This document shows positions 1-8,857 of a stretch of 64,000 bases of DNA, in pieces (within the stretch, counting starts at the first letter, position 1; every line of letters starts with the position of its first letter). The notes beneath the pieces were generated by a model. That model did not search any database and was not told the DNA's origin. It saw nothing but the letters and a program-made list of their open reading frames with translations. The stretch covers positions 248,001 through 312,000 of the forward strand of contig CBDCUP010000018.1 of the NCBI GenBank assembly GCA_965222655.1. The letters run 5' to 3'. A program made the position numbers and the translations under genes. The stretch is from CAUZIZ01 sp965222655. Lineage in GTDB: Bacteria > Acidobacteriota > UBA6911 > RPQK01 > JAJDTT01.

Positions 1-805
1 ACCTGGAGCTTCTCGACCAACTCATGGAGACGATGGTCCAGATGGGCGTGCGGCGCGTCTATTGGCTCTACTACGGCGACGTCGAGCGGGAGTCCTATTG
101 GGCCGGGAACCTCTTCGACTACATGGAATACGGTCGACAGACGCTGGACAACCTGGGCGAACCGGTCCGGGCCGCGGTGCCCGTCGCCCATCGCCATGGC
201 CTGGAGCTCTATGGGGTCCTCCCGCTGGATCCCCTGATCTGGCACGCCTTGCGGAGCTCCGTGGAGATCACTACACCGGCTTCGTCCGCGAGGCCAGCCA
301 GCGGGCCCGCAGTGCCGGTCGAAAGATCCAGGTTCACCTGCACGCCGAAGCCTTTCGCGCTGATCCCTGCGCGGGCCAGCTGATGGGCTTCCCCGCCAAC
401 GTCTCCTTCCAGTGGCAGGACTGGCTGAAGGAAGGCCTCCTGGATGGTGCCACTCTTCGAACCAGTTGGTTTGAGGCCATCGAGGATCCCATGGGTGGGG
501 CTCCCGACCGAAGTCGGCTTTCGAACGCTCTCGACGATCCGGTGGTGCGGGAGATGCTCAAGTTGACCGGGGAGCTGGGCCTGCCGGTCTATCTCAACCG
601 CTATGTCAGCCGGACTATCGGCATCGATGAATACGTCTCCGACATCAAGACAGTGTCCCGCGATCCGCGACTCGCCGGATTCGATGTCTACGAAATGGCC
701 AACGTTGCTCGTCCCGACCCCGAGGGGACCCGACTCGTCCCGGTAGAGCAACGCCTGGAGCGAATCAAGAGGACCGCCCGGTCGGTCAACTCCTTCGGTA
801 CATAG
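1..805 (+). pseudogene. Frameshifted, left-truncated TIM-barrel-like protein
   Basis: The reading frame is already open at the window edge. It runs to about position 240 (residues such as VRRVYWLYYGD and HGLELYGVL), then the homologous-looking sequence continues in another frame from about 245 to the stop at 805 (GDHYTGFVREASQRARSAG, KIQVHLHAEAF, LPVYLNRYVSR). The two halves read as one protein resembling family-10-like glycoside hydrolase TIM barrels seen in Acidobacteria and Planctomycetes. That resemblance is from general pattern only. The join looks like a deletion with a frame change rather than a single-base slip, because the linker expected between the two segments is missing. Most likely a decaying gene; an assembly error is the alternative. 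Confidence 0.5.
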
Positions 806-1099
806 CACGGATTGAGAAACACCAGGCTGATCCGGGACAGAAAGTGCGAGGCCCCATCATTGGGACTGAGATGTCGTCTGATAGTCGGCACACGAATCGT
901 CCAGACAGCGACCAGATCGGGCGCTGTCTGTACGAGATCGGTTGGCGACTAACTAGTGCCCGTCCGGAAATGTGTAAGTAATTGATAAGGAAGAGGAAAG
1001 AGGGCTTTTTCAAGCTCCGAAATTGTCAGGGTCGTTTGCTAGTCTATTGGTGCAAACAACTAAACTGAAACGACTTACGACGATTTGAGGAGTTCGAAG

Positions 1100-2751
1100 A
1101 TGCGTAAAACACGTGAAAAACAACGCCCTCTTTCCCCACCATGGCCCGATCACCAGCTGGCCAATGAATTGAAGGTGATCTCGCGCATCCTGGACGACAA
1201 TCCCCAGACGCTGGAGCTGATAGTACAAGATCTCTCTGACAGGGTCGATTCCAGTGTCGGCGCCCCCGGTTTGACGGCCGAGCAGGTGCTGCGTTGTGCC
1301 GTCATCAAACAGCTGCATCAGTTCAGCTATCGCAAGCTGGAGTTTCATCTGGTGGATTCGCAAAGCTGTCAGAGGTTCTGTCGCTTGCCCTATGGGGCGT
1401 CGATCAGCAAAGCCACCCTGGCGGAGAACCTGGGGAAGATTGAGCCGGGGACATGGAAGGCGATCAACGACCACTTGGTGCGCTGGGCGCAGGCTCGGGG
1501 TCTGGAAAAAGGCCAACGGATTCGGGTCGATGCCACGGCGGTCCAGACCAACGTCCACTATCCGCTCGACAGTGAGCTGTTGGACGACGGCATTCGAGTC
1601 GTCACCCGGTGGCTGGGGCGGCTGCGGGACTGGGAAGGGATCGGCTTCGTCGATCACACGCGGCGGGCCAAGCGGCGCGTCCTGAACATCCGCAACCGCC
1701 GCGGCAAGAAGCGCCTGGACAGTTACCGCGATCTGATCAAAGTGGTTCATCCGGTAAATGGGGAGGTGCCGCCAGTCAAAGGCAGGCCGCGGAAACTGCC
1801 GCACTATGCAAACCGTGGAAAAACAAGTAGTTCTGGAGGAGAACTGGCAAGTGCTCGCAGTTGTTTTTCCACCGTTCGCACAGCGCTTGGAAAACTCCGT
1901 ATCACGGGCTTCCTGGCCCAGTTCGATATCGCTCGGAGTTTTCCACAGTTCCCACGGCCCCTGCTACTGCAGCCGACTATATTGACAAGCGAACGGGGAA
2001 CCAGATTTGGGATCCGGAAAGCGCCGAACCACGTTCCACCTCCCCATTTACCGGATGACCCATCAAAGTGGCGTCCAAGACGGCCCACTATGCCGAGCAG
2101 GCGCTGGCCGCGTCGGCACAGTGGAGCGATCCCCTCAGTCTGGCCGGGGCGGCGCAACTGGCCCACTATCTGGAGCTGTTGCACAAAGTCATCGAGCAGA
2201 CCCAACGACGGGTCCTTTCGGGCGAGGCCGTCGCGGCCCAGGAGAAGATCTGTTCCCTCTTCGAAGAGCACACCGATATTATCAAGAAGAGCCCTCGGGA
2301 AACGGTCTTCGGCCACAAGGTGTTTGTCAGCACGGGCGCCTCGTCGCTGATCCTGGATTGTGTGGTGGAACGGGGGAATCCGGCCGATAGCAACTATGTG
2401 CAACCCTTCTTAGAGCGTCATCGACAGCTGTACGGGAAGGTCCCGCGCCAGAGCGCCTGGGATGGCGGTTTTGCCTCGGCGGCCAACCTGCGCTGGGCCA
2501 AAGAACAGGGGGTGCAGGATGTGGCCTTTTCCAAAAAGTGTGGGTTGACGGTCGAGAGCATGGTGCGTTCCAGTTGGGTCTACAAACAGCTCAAACGCTT
2601 CCGGGCCGGGATCGAGGGGTGCATTGGAACCCTCAAGCACACCTTCGGGTTGCACCGCTGTAGCTGGAAAGGCTGGCCTCACTTTCAAAGCTACGTCCAT
2701 GCCAGCGTCCTGACCTATAACCTGGTCGTCCTCGCCCGACTCCTGTCCTAG
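1100..2751 (+). pseudogene. ISNCY-like DDE transposase, split by MITE insertion
   Basis: The N-terminal half runs from ATG 1100 (preceded by GAGGAG) to 1744 and the C-terminal half from 2068 to 2751. Removing the 317-bp insert and one 9-bp duplication restores a continuous frame (LIKV joined to ASKTAHYAEQ) of about 441 residues. The N-terminal part has the dimerisation-like segment LTAEQVLRCAVIKQL and FSYRKLEFHLVDS. The C-terminal part has the DDE-like segment RAGIEGCIGTLKHTFGL, typical of ISNCY/IS1182-related enzymes. The insertion adds 326 bp (2 modulo 3), so translation shifts frame inside the MITE. No other degeneration is evident, which suggests a recent hit. Confidence 0.85.
1745..2061. 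mobile_element. MITE copy 1 (about 317 bp) inside the transposase
   Basis: The terminal inverted repeats contain TCATCCGGTAAATGGGGAGG at both ends in opposite orientation. A 9-bp direct repeat ATCAAAGTG lies at 1736-1744 and 2062-2070. The interior has two further inverted pairs: GTGGAAAAACAA/TTGTTTTTCCAC and GGAAAACTCCG/CGGAGTTTTCC. A near-identical second copy is at 38332-38647 with a different 9-bp duplication, which proves the ends. No transposase lies inside. A 9-bp duplication is compatible with mobilisation by an IS4-like or similar DDE enzyme not present in this window. Confidence 0.92.
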
Positions 2752-2963
2752 CCCGTTCGGGCTGACGCTATTGTTTCTGGCTCCAACGCGGGGAGAAGTA
2801 TGCACCGAATCAGCGCATTTTAAGGGAAGCGCCCTCCCCCGGGGGTCCGGGCTCTGGATCGGGCTGGGTCGAGCCGCTCTGTCAGCGGTCTGAGGTACAA
2901 TAACTAGTTACGATTCAACACATTACAGTTCTGAAAACCCCGGTTTACGGACGGGCACTAACT

Positions 2964-3266
2964 AAAGCGATCCAATGCTGGGGGAGGGGGAGAGTTCATC
3001 CAAGGTAGGAGAAGGACGGGAGGAGGAACCTCATATCCGGGCCGCTCCCGAGTTTCTCAGAGTTGTTAGCAAAATGTTAGAAAATGGCCGGTTTCGAGGG
3101 TAGAAGCGACGAACAGACATCCACTTAACCAAATGATTCTAAAAAGCTTATACGGCTAGCATCCGAGCTTTACCCTTTGGTGCTTGTGACTTGGAACTTG
3201 TTTGTACCTTGTATCTTGGAATTCTACCTCCTGCTACCTACTTTCACCCTTTGTTCACTTTCTCTC
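2964..3266. other. Intergenic region upstream of lexA
   Basis: About 300 bp between the ISNCY element and the lexA promoter with no convincing gene. It is A/G-rich at first. Near 3188-3225 it carries one copy of the dispersed ACTTGTTTGTA...CTTGTATCTTGG motif that also occurs near 29830 and 32060-32290. Confidence 0.6.
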
Positions 3267-3295
3267 TTGACACTACACCTTTTGTTCACCATAAT
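3267..3295 (+). promoter_or_regulatory. Sigma-70 promoter of lexA, probably leaderless
   Basis: A consensus -35 TTGACA (3267-3272), an exact 17-bp spacer and a -10 CATAAT (3290-3295) stand directly before the lexA start at 3302. Transcription would begin at about the start codon, implying a leaderless mRNA. The 9-mer TTTGTTCAC occurs at 3250-3258 and again inside the spacer at 3281-3289; the spacer copy is well placed to act as a LexA operator half. The operator role is inference. Confidence 0.65.
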
Positions 3296-3301
3296 TCGCG
3301 C

Positions 3302-3901
3302 ATGTCGATGACGAAGCGGCAAAAAGAGATCCTGACTTTTCTCCAGGAGTATCTGGACGAAAACGGATATGGCCCCACGCTCGAAGAGATTGCCAGGAAC
3401 TTCGGTATGGCCTCTCTTAACGGAGTGCACAAGCACCTGCGGGCTCTGCAAGAGCGTGGTTTCATTCGGAGGCTTTCCAGGCAAGCCCGGTCGATTCAGC
3501 TGTTGGGAAATAGCCCCTCCGGGGGCTGTACCCTGCCCCTGCTCGGTTATGTCGCGGCCGGGCAGCCCATCGAGGCCGTGGAAGGTGCGGAAGAGTTGTC
3601 CGTTCCCGAGAGTTTCCTGACGAGAAATCGAAACTACGTGCTCCGAGTCCAGGGTAGTTCCATGATCGAGGAACATATCCAGGACGGGGACTACGTCATC
3701 GTAGAGGAGAGGAAGCAGGCCTTCAATGGCGAGGTCGTCGTCGCCCTGATCGATGGTGAGAACGTCACTCTGAAGAAGTTCTTTCGCGAGGGAGAGCAAG
3801 TGAGACTTCAGCCGGCCAACGCCGACCTGGAACCGATCCTGGTAAGCGAGGATCGCCTGACGATTCAGGGTGTGGTTGTAGGTATCATGCGGAAGTATTA
3901 G
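3302..3901 (+). CDS. lexA: LexA repressor (SOS regulator, S24 self-cleaving)
   Basis: A 199-residue protein with the two-part LexA layout. The N-terminal winged helix-turn-helix spans about residues 1-65 (KRQKEILTFLQEYLDENGYG, then a recognition helix near 40-50). The C-terminal S24 peptidase half follows. The self-cleavage site is Ala86-Gly87 in GYVAAGQP. The catalytic serine is Ser120 in QGSSM and the general base is Lys158 in VTLKKF. It represses DNA-damage genes until RecA filaments trigger autocleavage. I chose ATG 3302, just after the -10 box, over the longer open frame that starts at 3191 because the extension has no LexA-like sequence. ATG 3308 is equally possible. Confidence 0.95.
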   Translation: MSMTKRQKEILTFLQEYLDENGYGPTLEEIARNFGMASLNGVHKHLRALQERGFIRRLSRQARSIQLLGNSPSGGCTLPLLGYVAAGQPIEAVEGAEELSVPESFLTRNRNYVLRVQGSSMIEEHIQDGDYVIVEERKQAFNGEVVVALIDGENVTLKKFFREGEQVRLQPANADLEPILVSEDRLTIQGVVVGIMRKY

Positions 3902-3964
3902 CTATTTGGATGAATCAACGGCTCGATCGTGGCGGTGCGAGCTCGAGCTGCAACGGAGGAAGAC

Positions 3965-4177
3965 ATGCCTTATCGGATTACAGTGGCGGGAACAATTCTA
4001 GAAGGTAGAGATATCAAGGCTTTGCTGCGGCGAGCGGTTGAAGCAAGAGCGGGAAAGCGGAATAGACCTCCCGTCGTCTCCAGTGGGAGCCGCTGGTCGG
4101 CTGCTGCTTCGATACCAGAGAGGATAGAGAGCCGAGGGCTGGGTGCGCAGGCTGAAACAGCCCCTCAGATGATATGA
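3965..4177 (+). CDS. Small hypothetical protein, 70 aa
   Basis: A short frame starting MPYRITVAGTILEG, preceded by a strong ribosome binding site (GGAGGAAGAC). The N-terminal 30 residues look structured (a strand-like segment followed by a basic helix, IKALLRRAVEARAGK). The C-terminal half is low in hydrophobics and rich in Ser/Arg. It lies 63 bp after lexA on the same strand, so it may be co-transcribed and possibly SOS-regulated. I recognise no family. Support is the ribosome binding site and position only. Confidence 0.4.
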   Translation: MPYRITVAGTILEGRDIKALLRRAVEARAGKRNRPPVVSSGSRWSAAASIPERIESRGLGAQAETAPQMI

Positions 4178-4215
4178 CAGGTGTGGCCGACCCGGAGAAG
4201 AGAGCCGTACGGCAG

Positions 4216-5031
4216 CTACATTCGCAGTGAGTGTTTTCGATCTCGGGCCTGAGAGTCAAATTCCACCCTCACCTGCCGGACCTGCTTTTCCCGCACGATC
4301 TCCAGTTCGTGAGTGCTATTGGTCAATCGTCGGCTCAGATCGTGCAAATCAATAACAGCTTGGCCATCGATGGATTTGATCACGTCGCCTGCCTTGAGGC
4401 CGGAGTGCTCGGCAGCACTATTGGGTCTGACCTCCATGATCAGTATCCCTCGCTTGCCGGGCACACCAAGAAAATCACCCATCTGTTCGGTCAAGTTGCC
4501 GCCCACGATTCCAAGCCGCATACGCCCAGAGAAGAAGTGAGACAGGCGCTCCGGTTCCATAAGGAGCTCCAGAGATTCCATCGTGTCCTGCCAGGAGTCC
4601 GGAAGCCGGGTCCGGATCCGGGAGGCTCGTCGGTTTCCGACTCGAATCGTGGTTCTAATCTGCTGGCCATCGCGAACAACCCCCAGCACTACCTCTCTCC
4701 CAGGCGGTGTCTCTGAGACGAGCCGCTGAAACTGTCGCACGCTGAGTACGGAGACGCCGGCGTAGCCTACGAGAACGTCCCCTTTCTTCAGTTGCGCACG
4801 TGCTGCCGGAGTTTGTGGCTGCACCGATTCAAGGTAGACCCCTGCTTCCTGGGGAAGCCCAAGAGCGCCGACCTCTACCTCACGAACATCCCGGATTTCG
4901 ATTCCGAGGTAGCCCGCCTCGGGGAGAAAGATCCGGATGTCACCGCCTATTCTCTCTGCCCCCCAAGCGGTAGCGACTGGGAGAACCGAGAGGACCAGGA
5001 CCAACAAACCGATAGCGCGTCCCTTGTTCAT
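4216..5031 (-). CDS. Secreted protein with two PDZ domains
   Basis: A 271-residue protein with an N-terminal signal peptide (basic MNKGR, hydrophobic LLVLVLSVLPVATAWGA). PDZ domain one covers about residues 38-125 (YLGIEIRD, LKKGDVLVGYAGVSV). PDZ domain two covers about 165-255 (LGIVGGNL, SGLKAGDVIKSIDGQAV). No protease domain is attached, so it is not a DegP/HtrA enzyme. It probably binds C-terminal peptides in the periplasm as an adaptor or substrate-recognition protein. It is divergent from the ECF sigma gene at 5238, and an envelope-stress link is plausible but not shown. Confidence 0.85.
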   Translation of the reverse strand: MNKGRAIGLLVLVLSVLPVATAWGAERIGGDIRIFLPEAGYLGIEIRDVREVEVGALGLPQEAGVYLESVQPQTPAARAQLKKGDVLVGYAGVSVLSVRQFQRLVSETPPGREVVLGVVRDGQQIRTTIRVGNRRASRIRTRLPDSWQDTMESLELLMEPERLSHFFSGRMRLGIVGGNLTEQMGDFLGVPGKRGILIMEVRPNSAAEHSGLKAGDVIKSIDGQAVIDLHDLSRRLTNSTHELEIVREKQVRQVRVEFDSQARDRKHSLRM

Positions 5032-5237
5032 GGTTTTGTATTCTCCTTTCTAGAGATTCTACAACTTCGGCGGGATGGCCTGTTCTCTAATCGGATGCTA
5101 AGATCGACCATCACAGTCGACGGCAACCAATCGTTCCTGAAGGACCGTGAGAAGGCCGTGTTGTACGTTTGTATTCCAGGCGACCATTTGGGAACGAGAA
5201 GTTTTGCAACTTTTTTGCTAGCCTACAATCACTCCCA

Positions 5238-5891
5238 GTGAGCAACTACAAGGGCCCGAGTATCCCGGGGAGGCGAGACTCTGGCGAATCCAGCCCCGCT
5301 GCCGACCGCTTGGATCAGCTGGTCCGTCAAGCTAAGGAGGGGAACGCCGAAGCCTTCCAGGAGCTATATCGTGTCTACGGAAAGAAGATTCTGAACTACG
5401 TGTACCGCATGACTGGTTCGCGGGATGAGGCGGAGGACCTGATGCAAGATACCTTCATCCTCGCCTATCGTAAGCTCAAGTCCCTCAAAGAAAACGCCAA
5501 GTTCCAGAGCTGGTTGTTTCGTATTGCCCAGAATAACATCTATCAGAGGCATCGGAACCGGTCCCCTGAGACCGAATCGGTCGAGGACGACAACACCCGA
5601 GAATTCGCGGATCGAGAGGGCCCAACGGAACCTCTCAGAACCCCCGAACAAGCCTTCCTTTCGCAAGAGCTGGAACAGGTCATCCAGGCTGCCATAGATG
5701 AGCTTCCCGACAAGTACCGACAGGTATTTGTGCTTTCGGCCATTCACAAGTTAAGCTATCGAGAGATCAGCGACGTGATGTCCCGCTCCCTTGCTTCGGT
5801 CAAATCGGACATCCACCGTGCTCGAGTGGAGGTCAGGGAAAAGATCAGGGACTACCTAGGCGAGAACTATGGACTGTCCAGCCTGTTCTGA
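5238..5891 (+). CDS. ECF-family RNA polymerase sigma factor
   Basis: About 217 residues from GTG 5238. Region 2 is clear (AFQELYRVYGKKILNYVYRM, then DEAEDLMQDTFILAYRKL). Region 4 is at the C-terminus (LPDKYRQVFVLSAIHKLSYR, then a recognition helix near VKSDIHRARV). A linker of about 40 charged residues separates them. It directs RNA polymerase to a stress regulon and is presumably held inactive by the anti-sigma factor encoded by the overlapping next gene. The open frame extends upstream to 5169, but that stretch (SRRPFGNEKFCNFF) is not sigma-like. Confidence 0.92.
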   Translation: MSNYKGPSIPGRRDSGESSPAADRLDQLVRQAKEGNAEAFQELYRVYGKKILNYVYRMTGSRDEAEDLMQDTFILAYRKLKSLKENAKFQSWLFRIAQNNIYQRHRNRSPETESVEDDNTREFADREGPTEPLRTPEQAFLSQELEQVIQAAIDELPDKYRQVFVLSAIHKLSYREISDVMSRSLASVKSDIHRARVEVREKIRDYLGENYGLSSLF

Positions 5892-6387
5892 GGGATTGAC
5901 GGCTTTTTTGGACGGCGAGCTGGCGCCCTCCGACCGAGAGTTCGTCCAGCAGCACCTCGAGGCCTGTCCTCAATGTAGTCAAGAGTTCGAATCCTCCCTG
6001 TATGCTTCCCAACTGATTGAGAGACTCCCCCAGATCGATCCCGACCCTGATCTCTGGCAGGGTATCCGCAGCGAGATCGGAGGCAGCGACTGGTCGTTGT
6101 CACACCTCCATTCACTCCTCTTCGGGCGTTGGAGTCCGGCAATGGCTGCTGCCGGTCTGGGAGCACTTCTGCTGGGTCTTTCTTTCTTTCTGCCTGCCGA
6201 TGAGCGGCCGCATGCCGAGGCCGAGCGACTTCTGGACTCCTATATACAGGAGCGGCAGAGTGTTGATCGCGTTCGCACAGTCTCATTTGAAACGGAGAGG
6301 GAAGAATCTCTCTATGTCCCCCTCCATCCGAATCCCTTCGCTGAGCCGCGGCGCGACCTGAAAAGAAACCCCTTTGCGGCGGAGTAG
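5869..6387 (+). CDS. Zinc-finger anti-sigma factor
   Basis: A 172-residue protein whose start lies 23 bp inside the sigma gene, a translationally coupled arrangement. The N-terminus has the zf-HC2/ZAS pattern: MDCPAC, then HLEACPQC giving the H-x3-C-x2-C zinc site. One membrane helix lies near residues 85-105 (AAAGLGALLLGLSFFLPA). The C-terminal 65 residues face the periplasm and are charged. It should sequester the upstream ECF factor in the cytoplasm and release it on an envelope signal. The ligand is unknown. Confidence 0.9.
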   Translation: MDCPACSEGLTAFLDGELAPSDREFVQQHLEACPQCSQEFESSLYASQLIERLPQIDPDPDLWQGIRSEIGGSDWSLSHLHSLLFGRWSPAMAAAGLGALLLGLSFFLPADERPHAEAERLLDSYIQERQSVDRVRTVSFETEREESLYVPLHPNPFAEPRRDLKRNPFAAE

Positions 6388-6393
6388 TTCTGC

Positions 6394-6852
6394 ATGATTC
6401 GAATTCTAGCGGCGTTGCTTTTAGGCGGCAGCCTGTTCCTTGCCGAGGAGGGCGAATGGGATCAAACCCGTCGAATCGCCGAATCCCAGCATGAAGTAGT
6501 TTTGCTGCTGATTCGGGAGAAAGCATTCGACAAGGTAATGGACGGCTGCAAAAGGATTTTTTCCCTCAGCTTTCCCAAGGATCGAGAACATCTGCTGGTA
6601 AAGTCAGTCACCGTCTTCGCCGACTCGCTCGTCCGTCAGGAGCAACTCGGACTGGCCCGGAAAGTTCTAGATGGCGCCTTGAGGGTCGTCCGATACAAAC
6701 CATCCAAGGCCAGCCTCTACAAGGAGAAGGGCTACATCTCAAAAGTCGAAGGCAAAGATCAGGAGGCTCTCGATTTCTTCGAGGAAGCGATTAAACTGGA
6801 GCAGTCTGCTCCGTCCCCAGCCAAGGATGCGGGAGCGTTTGGGGAGAAATGA
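6394..6852 (+). CDS. Exported helical (TPR-like) hypothetical protein
   Basis: 152 residues with a short N-terminal signal-like helix (MIRILAALLLGGSLFLAEEG). Helical pairs reminiscent of TPR units follow (LARKVLDGALRVVRYKPSKA, DQEALDFFEEAIKLE). It sits 6 bp after the anti-sigma gene and overlaps the next gene by the 4-base ATGA, so it belongs to the same transcription unit. It may be the sensory or accessory partner of the sigma/anti-sigma pair. That is inference from position. Confidence 0.6.
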   Translation: MIRILAALLLGGSLFLAEEGEWDQTRRIAESQHEVVLLLIREKAFDKVMDGCKRIFSLSFPKDREHLLVKSVTVFADSLVRQEQLGLARKVLDGALRVVRYKPSKASLYKEKGYISKVEGKDQEALDFFEEAIKLEQSAPSPAKDAGAFGEK

Positions 6853-8426
6853 ATCCTTCGAAAACCGCTGATACCCCCTCTCCCCTAGCCTACCTTCCCG
6901 ACGACATTGCCTCCCTGGACTATCAACGTGATCTGGGTGAGCCCGGGGATTTCCCCTACACACGCGGGATCTACCCCAGCATGTACCGGGGGCGCCACTG
7001 GACGATGCGGCAGTTCTCCGGCCACGGCACCGCGGAAGAAACCAACCGCCGCTTTCGCTTCCTCCTGGATCAGGGCCAGACCGGGCTTTCGGTCGCGTTT
7101 GATCTACCCACTCTGATGGGTCTGGACTCTGACAATCCTCTCTCCGTCGGTGAGGTCGGCAAGTGCGGCGTTGCCATCGATTCGCTACATGACATGGAAA
7201 CCCTCTTCCAGGGAATCGATCTGGCTCAGGTCAGCACCTCGATGACGATCAACGCTCCGGCTGCCGTGCTTCTTGCCATGTACGTTGTGGTTGCTGAGAA
7301 GCAAGGGGTGCCCGTCGAGCGCATTCGCGGAACCCTACAGAACGACATTCTCAAGGAGTACATCGCACAAAAAGAGTGGATCTATCCTCCCGAGCCCTCC
7401 ATGCGACTCATTGTCGACACTGTGGAATTCTGTAGTCGCCAGCTTCCCCTATACAACAGCATCTCGATCAGTGGGTATCACATACGGGAGGCGGGATCGA
7501 CGGCTGTACAAGAACTAGCCTTCACCCTACGAGATGGGATCGAGTATGTGGAGGCGTGCCTACTTCGGGGAATGTCTGTCGACGACTTCGCCCCTCGTCT
7601 CTCATTCTTCTTCAACTCCCACAACAATTTTTTTGAAGAGATCGCCAAGTTCCGCAGCGCGCGAAGACTCTGGGCCCACGTTATGAGAGATCGTTTTGGC
7701 GCGGAAAGGGAGCGCTCCTGGATGTGCCGGTTTCATACCCAGACAGCCGGCTGTAGCCTGACCAGGCAGCAGCCGGAAAACAATATAGTGCGCACCGCCC
7801 TCCAAGCTGTTGCCGCCGTCATCGGAGGGACCAACTCTCTCCACACCAACGCCCTCGACGAGGCGTGGGCCCTACCTACGGAGAGTTCGGCCGCACTCGC
7901 TCTTCGCACCCAGCAAATTCTGGCCCACGAAAGTGGCCTCACCGAGACGGTCGATCCTATCGGTGGGTCCTACTACGTGGAGGCTCTAACCAACCGTGTG
8001 GAGACCGCTGCCTGCGACTACATCGACAGAATTGATGCTATGGGTGGTATGGTCGCCGCCATCGAGCAAGGCTACCCTCAAGCAGAGATACAGGAGGCCT
8101 CCTATCAGCAGCAGAGAAGCGTCGAGAACGATGAGAGCATCGTCGTTGGCGTCAATCAGTTTACGGAAGACCAGGAAGTCCCCATCGAAACGTTGGAGAT
8201 CGGGCCTGAGGTGGAAGACGTTCAGACTAGGGCTCTGGCCCGCTTCAAGAAGAAGCGTAGCGCCTCTCAGATTCAAGGCGTGCTTTCAGATCTGAGACGT
8301 GTCGCTTCCTCGGATCAGAACCTGATGCCTCCCCTGATCGAGGCGGTACGATCTGAAGCAACCGTAGGAGAGATCTGCGACGCTCTGAAGGATGTTTTTG
8401 GGATCTATCAGGAGCCACTGTCTTGA
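6849..8426 (+). CDS. mcmA1: Methylmalonyl-CoA mutase, catalytic large subunit
   Basis: 525 residues forming the complete substrate-binding TIM barrel of the mutase. Typical segments are YTRGIYPSMYRGRHWTMRQF, GLSVAFDLPTLMGLDSDNP, STSMTINAPA, LQNDILKEYIAQKEWIYPP and HTQTAGCSLTRQQPENNIVR. It interconverts methylmalonyl-CoA and succinyl-CoA with adenosylcobalamin. The cobalamin domain is absent here and supplied by the next gene, the split arrangement also seen in archaea and many bacteria. The start overlaps the preceding gene by 4 bp. A related acyl-CoA mutase specificity cannot be excluded by eye. Confidence 0.95.
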   Translation: MNPSKTADTPSPLAYLPDDIASLDYQRDLGEPGDFPYTRGIYPSMYRGRHWTMRQFSGHGTAEETNRRFRFLLDQGQTGLSVAFDLPTLMGLDSDNPLSVGEVGKCGVAIDSLHDMETLFQGIDLAQVSTSMTINAPAAVLLAMYVVVAEKQGVPVERIRGTLQNDILKEYIAQKEWIYPPEPSMRLIVDTVEFCSRQLPLYNSISISGYHIREAGSTAVQELAFTLRDGIEYVEACLLRGMSVDDFAPRLSFFFNSHNNFFEEIAKFRSARRLWAHVMRDRFGAERERSWMCRFHTQTAGCSLTRQQPENNIVRTALQAVAAVIGGTNSLHTNALDEAWALPTESSAALALRTQQILAHESGLTETVDPIGGSYYVEALTNRVETAACDYIDRIDAMGGMVAAIEQGYPQAEIQEASYQQQRSVENDESIVVGVNQFTEDQEVPIETLEIGPEVEDVQTRALARFKKKRSASQIQGVLSDLRRVASSDQNLMPPLIEAVRSEATVGEICDALKDVFGIYQEPLS

Positions 8427-8428
8427 CG

Positions 8429-8857
8429 ATGGAAGGGCGCAGAATCCGGGTGTTGATTGCCAAGCCAGGCCTTGATGGACACGATCGCGGCGCCAAGATC
8501 GTTGCCCGCTCGCTGCGTGACGCCGGCATGGAAGTTATCTATTCCGGTTTGCGACAGACGCCCGAGCAGATCGTCAAGGCTTCGATCCAAGAGGATGTAG
8601 ATGCCATCGGAATCTCGGTTCTTTCAGGCGCACACATGCATCTGTTCTCCCGAATTCTGGAGCTGTTGGCCAGCGAAGGAGCGGAGGACATCCTGATCTT
8701 CGGAGGAGGGATCATTCCCGACCAGGACATTCCGGCCCTTAAGGCTGTTGGAGTCAGCGAGATCTTTCAGCCGGGAACCCATACCGGCGACATCGTCCAA
8801 TTCCTTCGAGATCAGGTAGCACCGCTGGACTCAGAGAAGGGTGAGGACAGCCTCTAA
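8429..8857 (+). CDS. mcmA2: Methylmalonyl-CoA mutase, cobalamin-binding small subunit
   Basis: A 142-residue Rossmann-type B12 domain. The base-off signature DGHDRG is at about residues 16-21 (His18 would ligate cobalt), followed by ISVLSGAH and FGGGIIPDQD, which line the nucleotide-tail pocket. It pairs with the upstream large subunit. ATG 8429 lies 2 bp beyond that gene's stop; an in-frame TTG at 8423 would overlap it instead. Its 3' end runs 27 bp into the convergent glycosyltransferase gene. Confidence 0.95.
   Translation: MEGRRIRVLIAKPGLDGHDRGAKIVARSLRDAGMEVIYSGLRQTPEQIVKASIQEDVDAIGISVLSGAHMHLFSRILELLASEGAEDILIFGGGIIPDQDIPALKAVGVSEIFQPGTHTGDIVQFLRDQVAPLDSEKGEDSL

Larger units (their letters stand above)
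955..2959 (+). mobile_element. ISNCY-type insertion sequence, carrying a nested MITE
   Basis: The element is bounded by inverted repeats that begin AGTGCCCGTCCG at 955 and end CGGACGGGCACT at 2959. They are flanked by a 4-bp direct repeat AACT (951-954 and 2960-2963). The interior holds a single transposase on the plus strand. Total length is 2005 bp, of which 326 bp (317-bp element plus a 9-bp duplication) come from the MITE at 1745-2061. The unbroken IS would therefore have been about 1.68 kb. Because the transposase is split, this copy can move only with help from an intact relative. Confidence 0.85.

Noticed and set aside
1010..1804. Minus-strand open frame overlapping the ISNCY transposase
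   Set aside because: Shadow of the transposase and MITE; the same translated ends appear at 38122-38391 only because the MITE is repeated.
5160..5237. Autoregulated ECF promoter upstream of the sigma gene
   Set aside because: GGAAC and TACAAT-like elements are present but spacing does not fit either an ECF or a sigma-70 promoter well enough to report.
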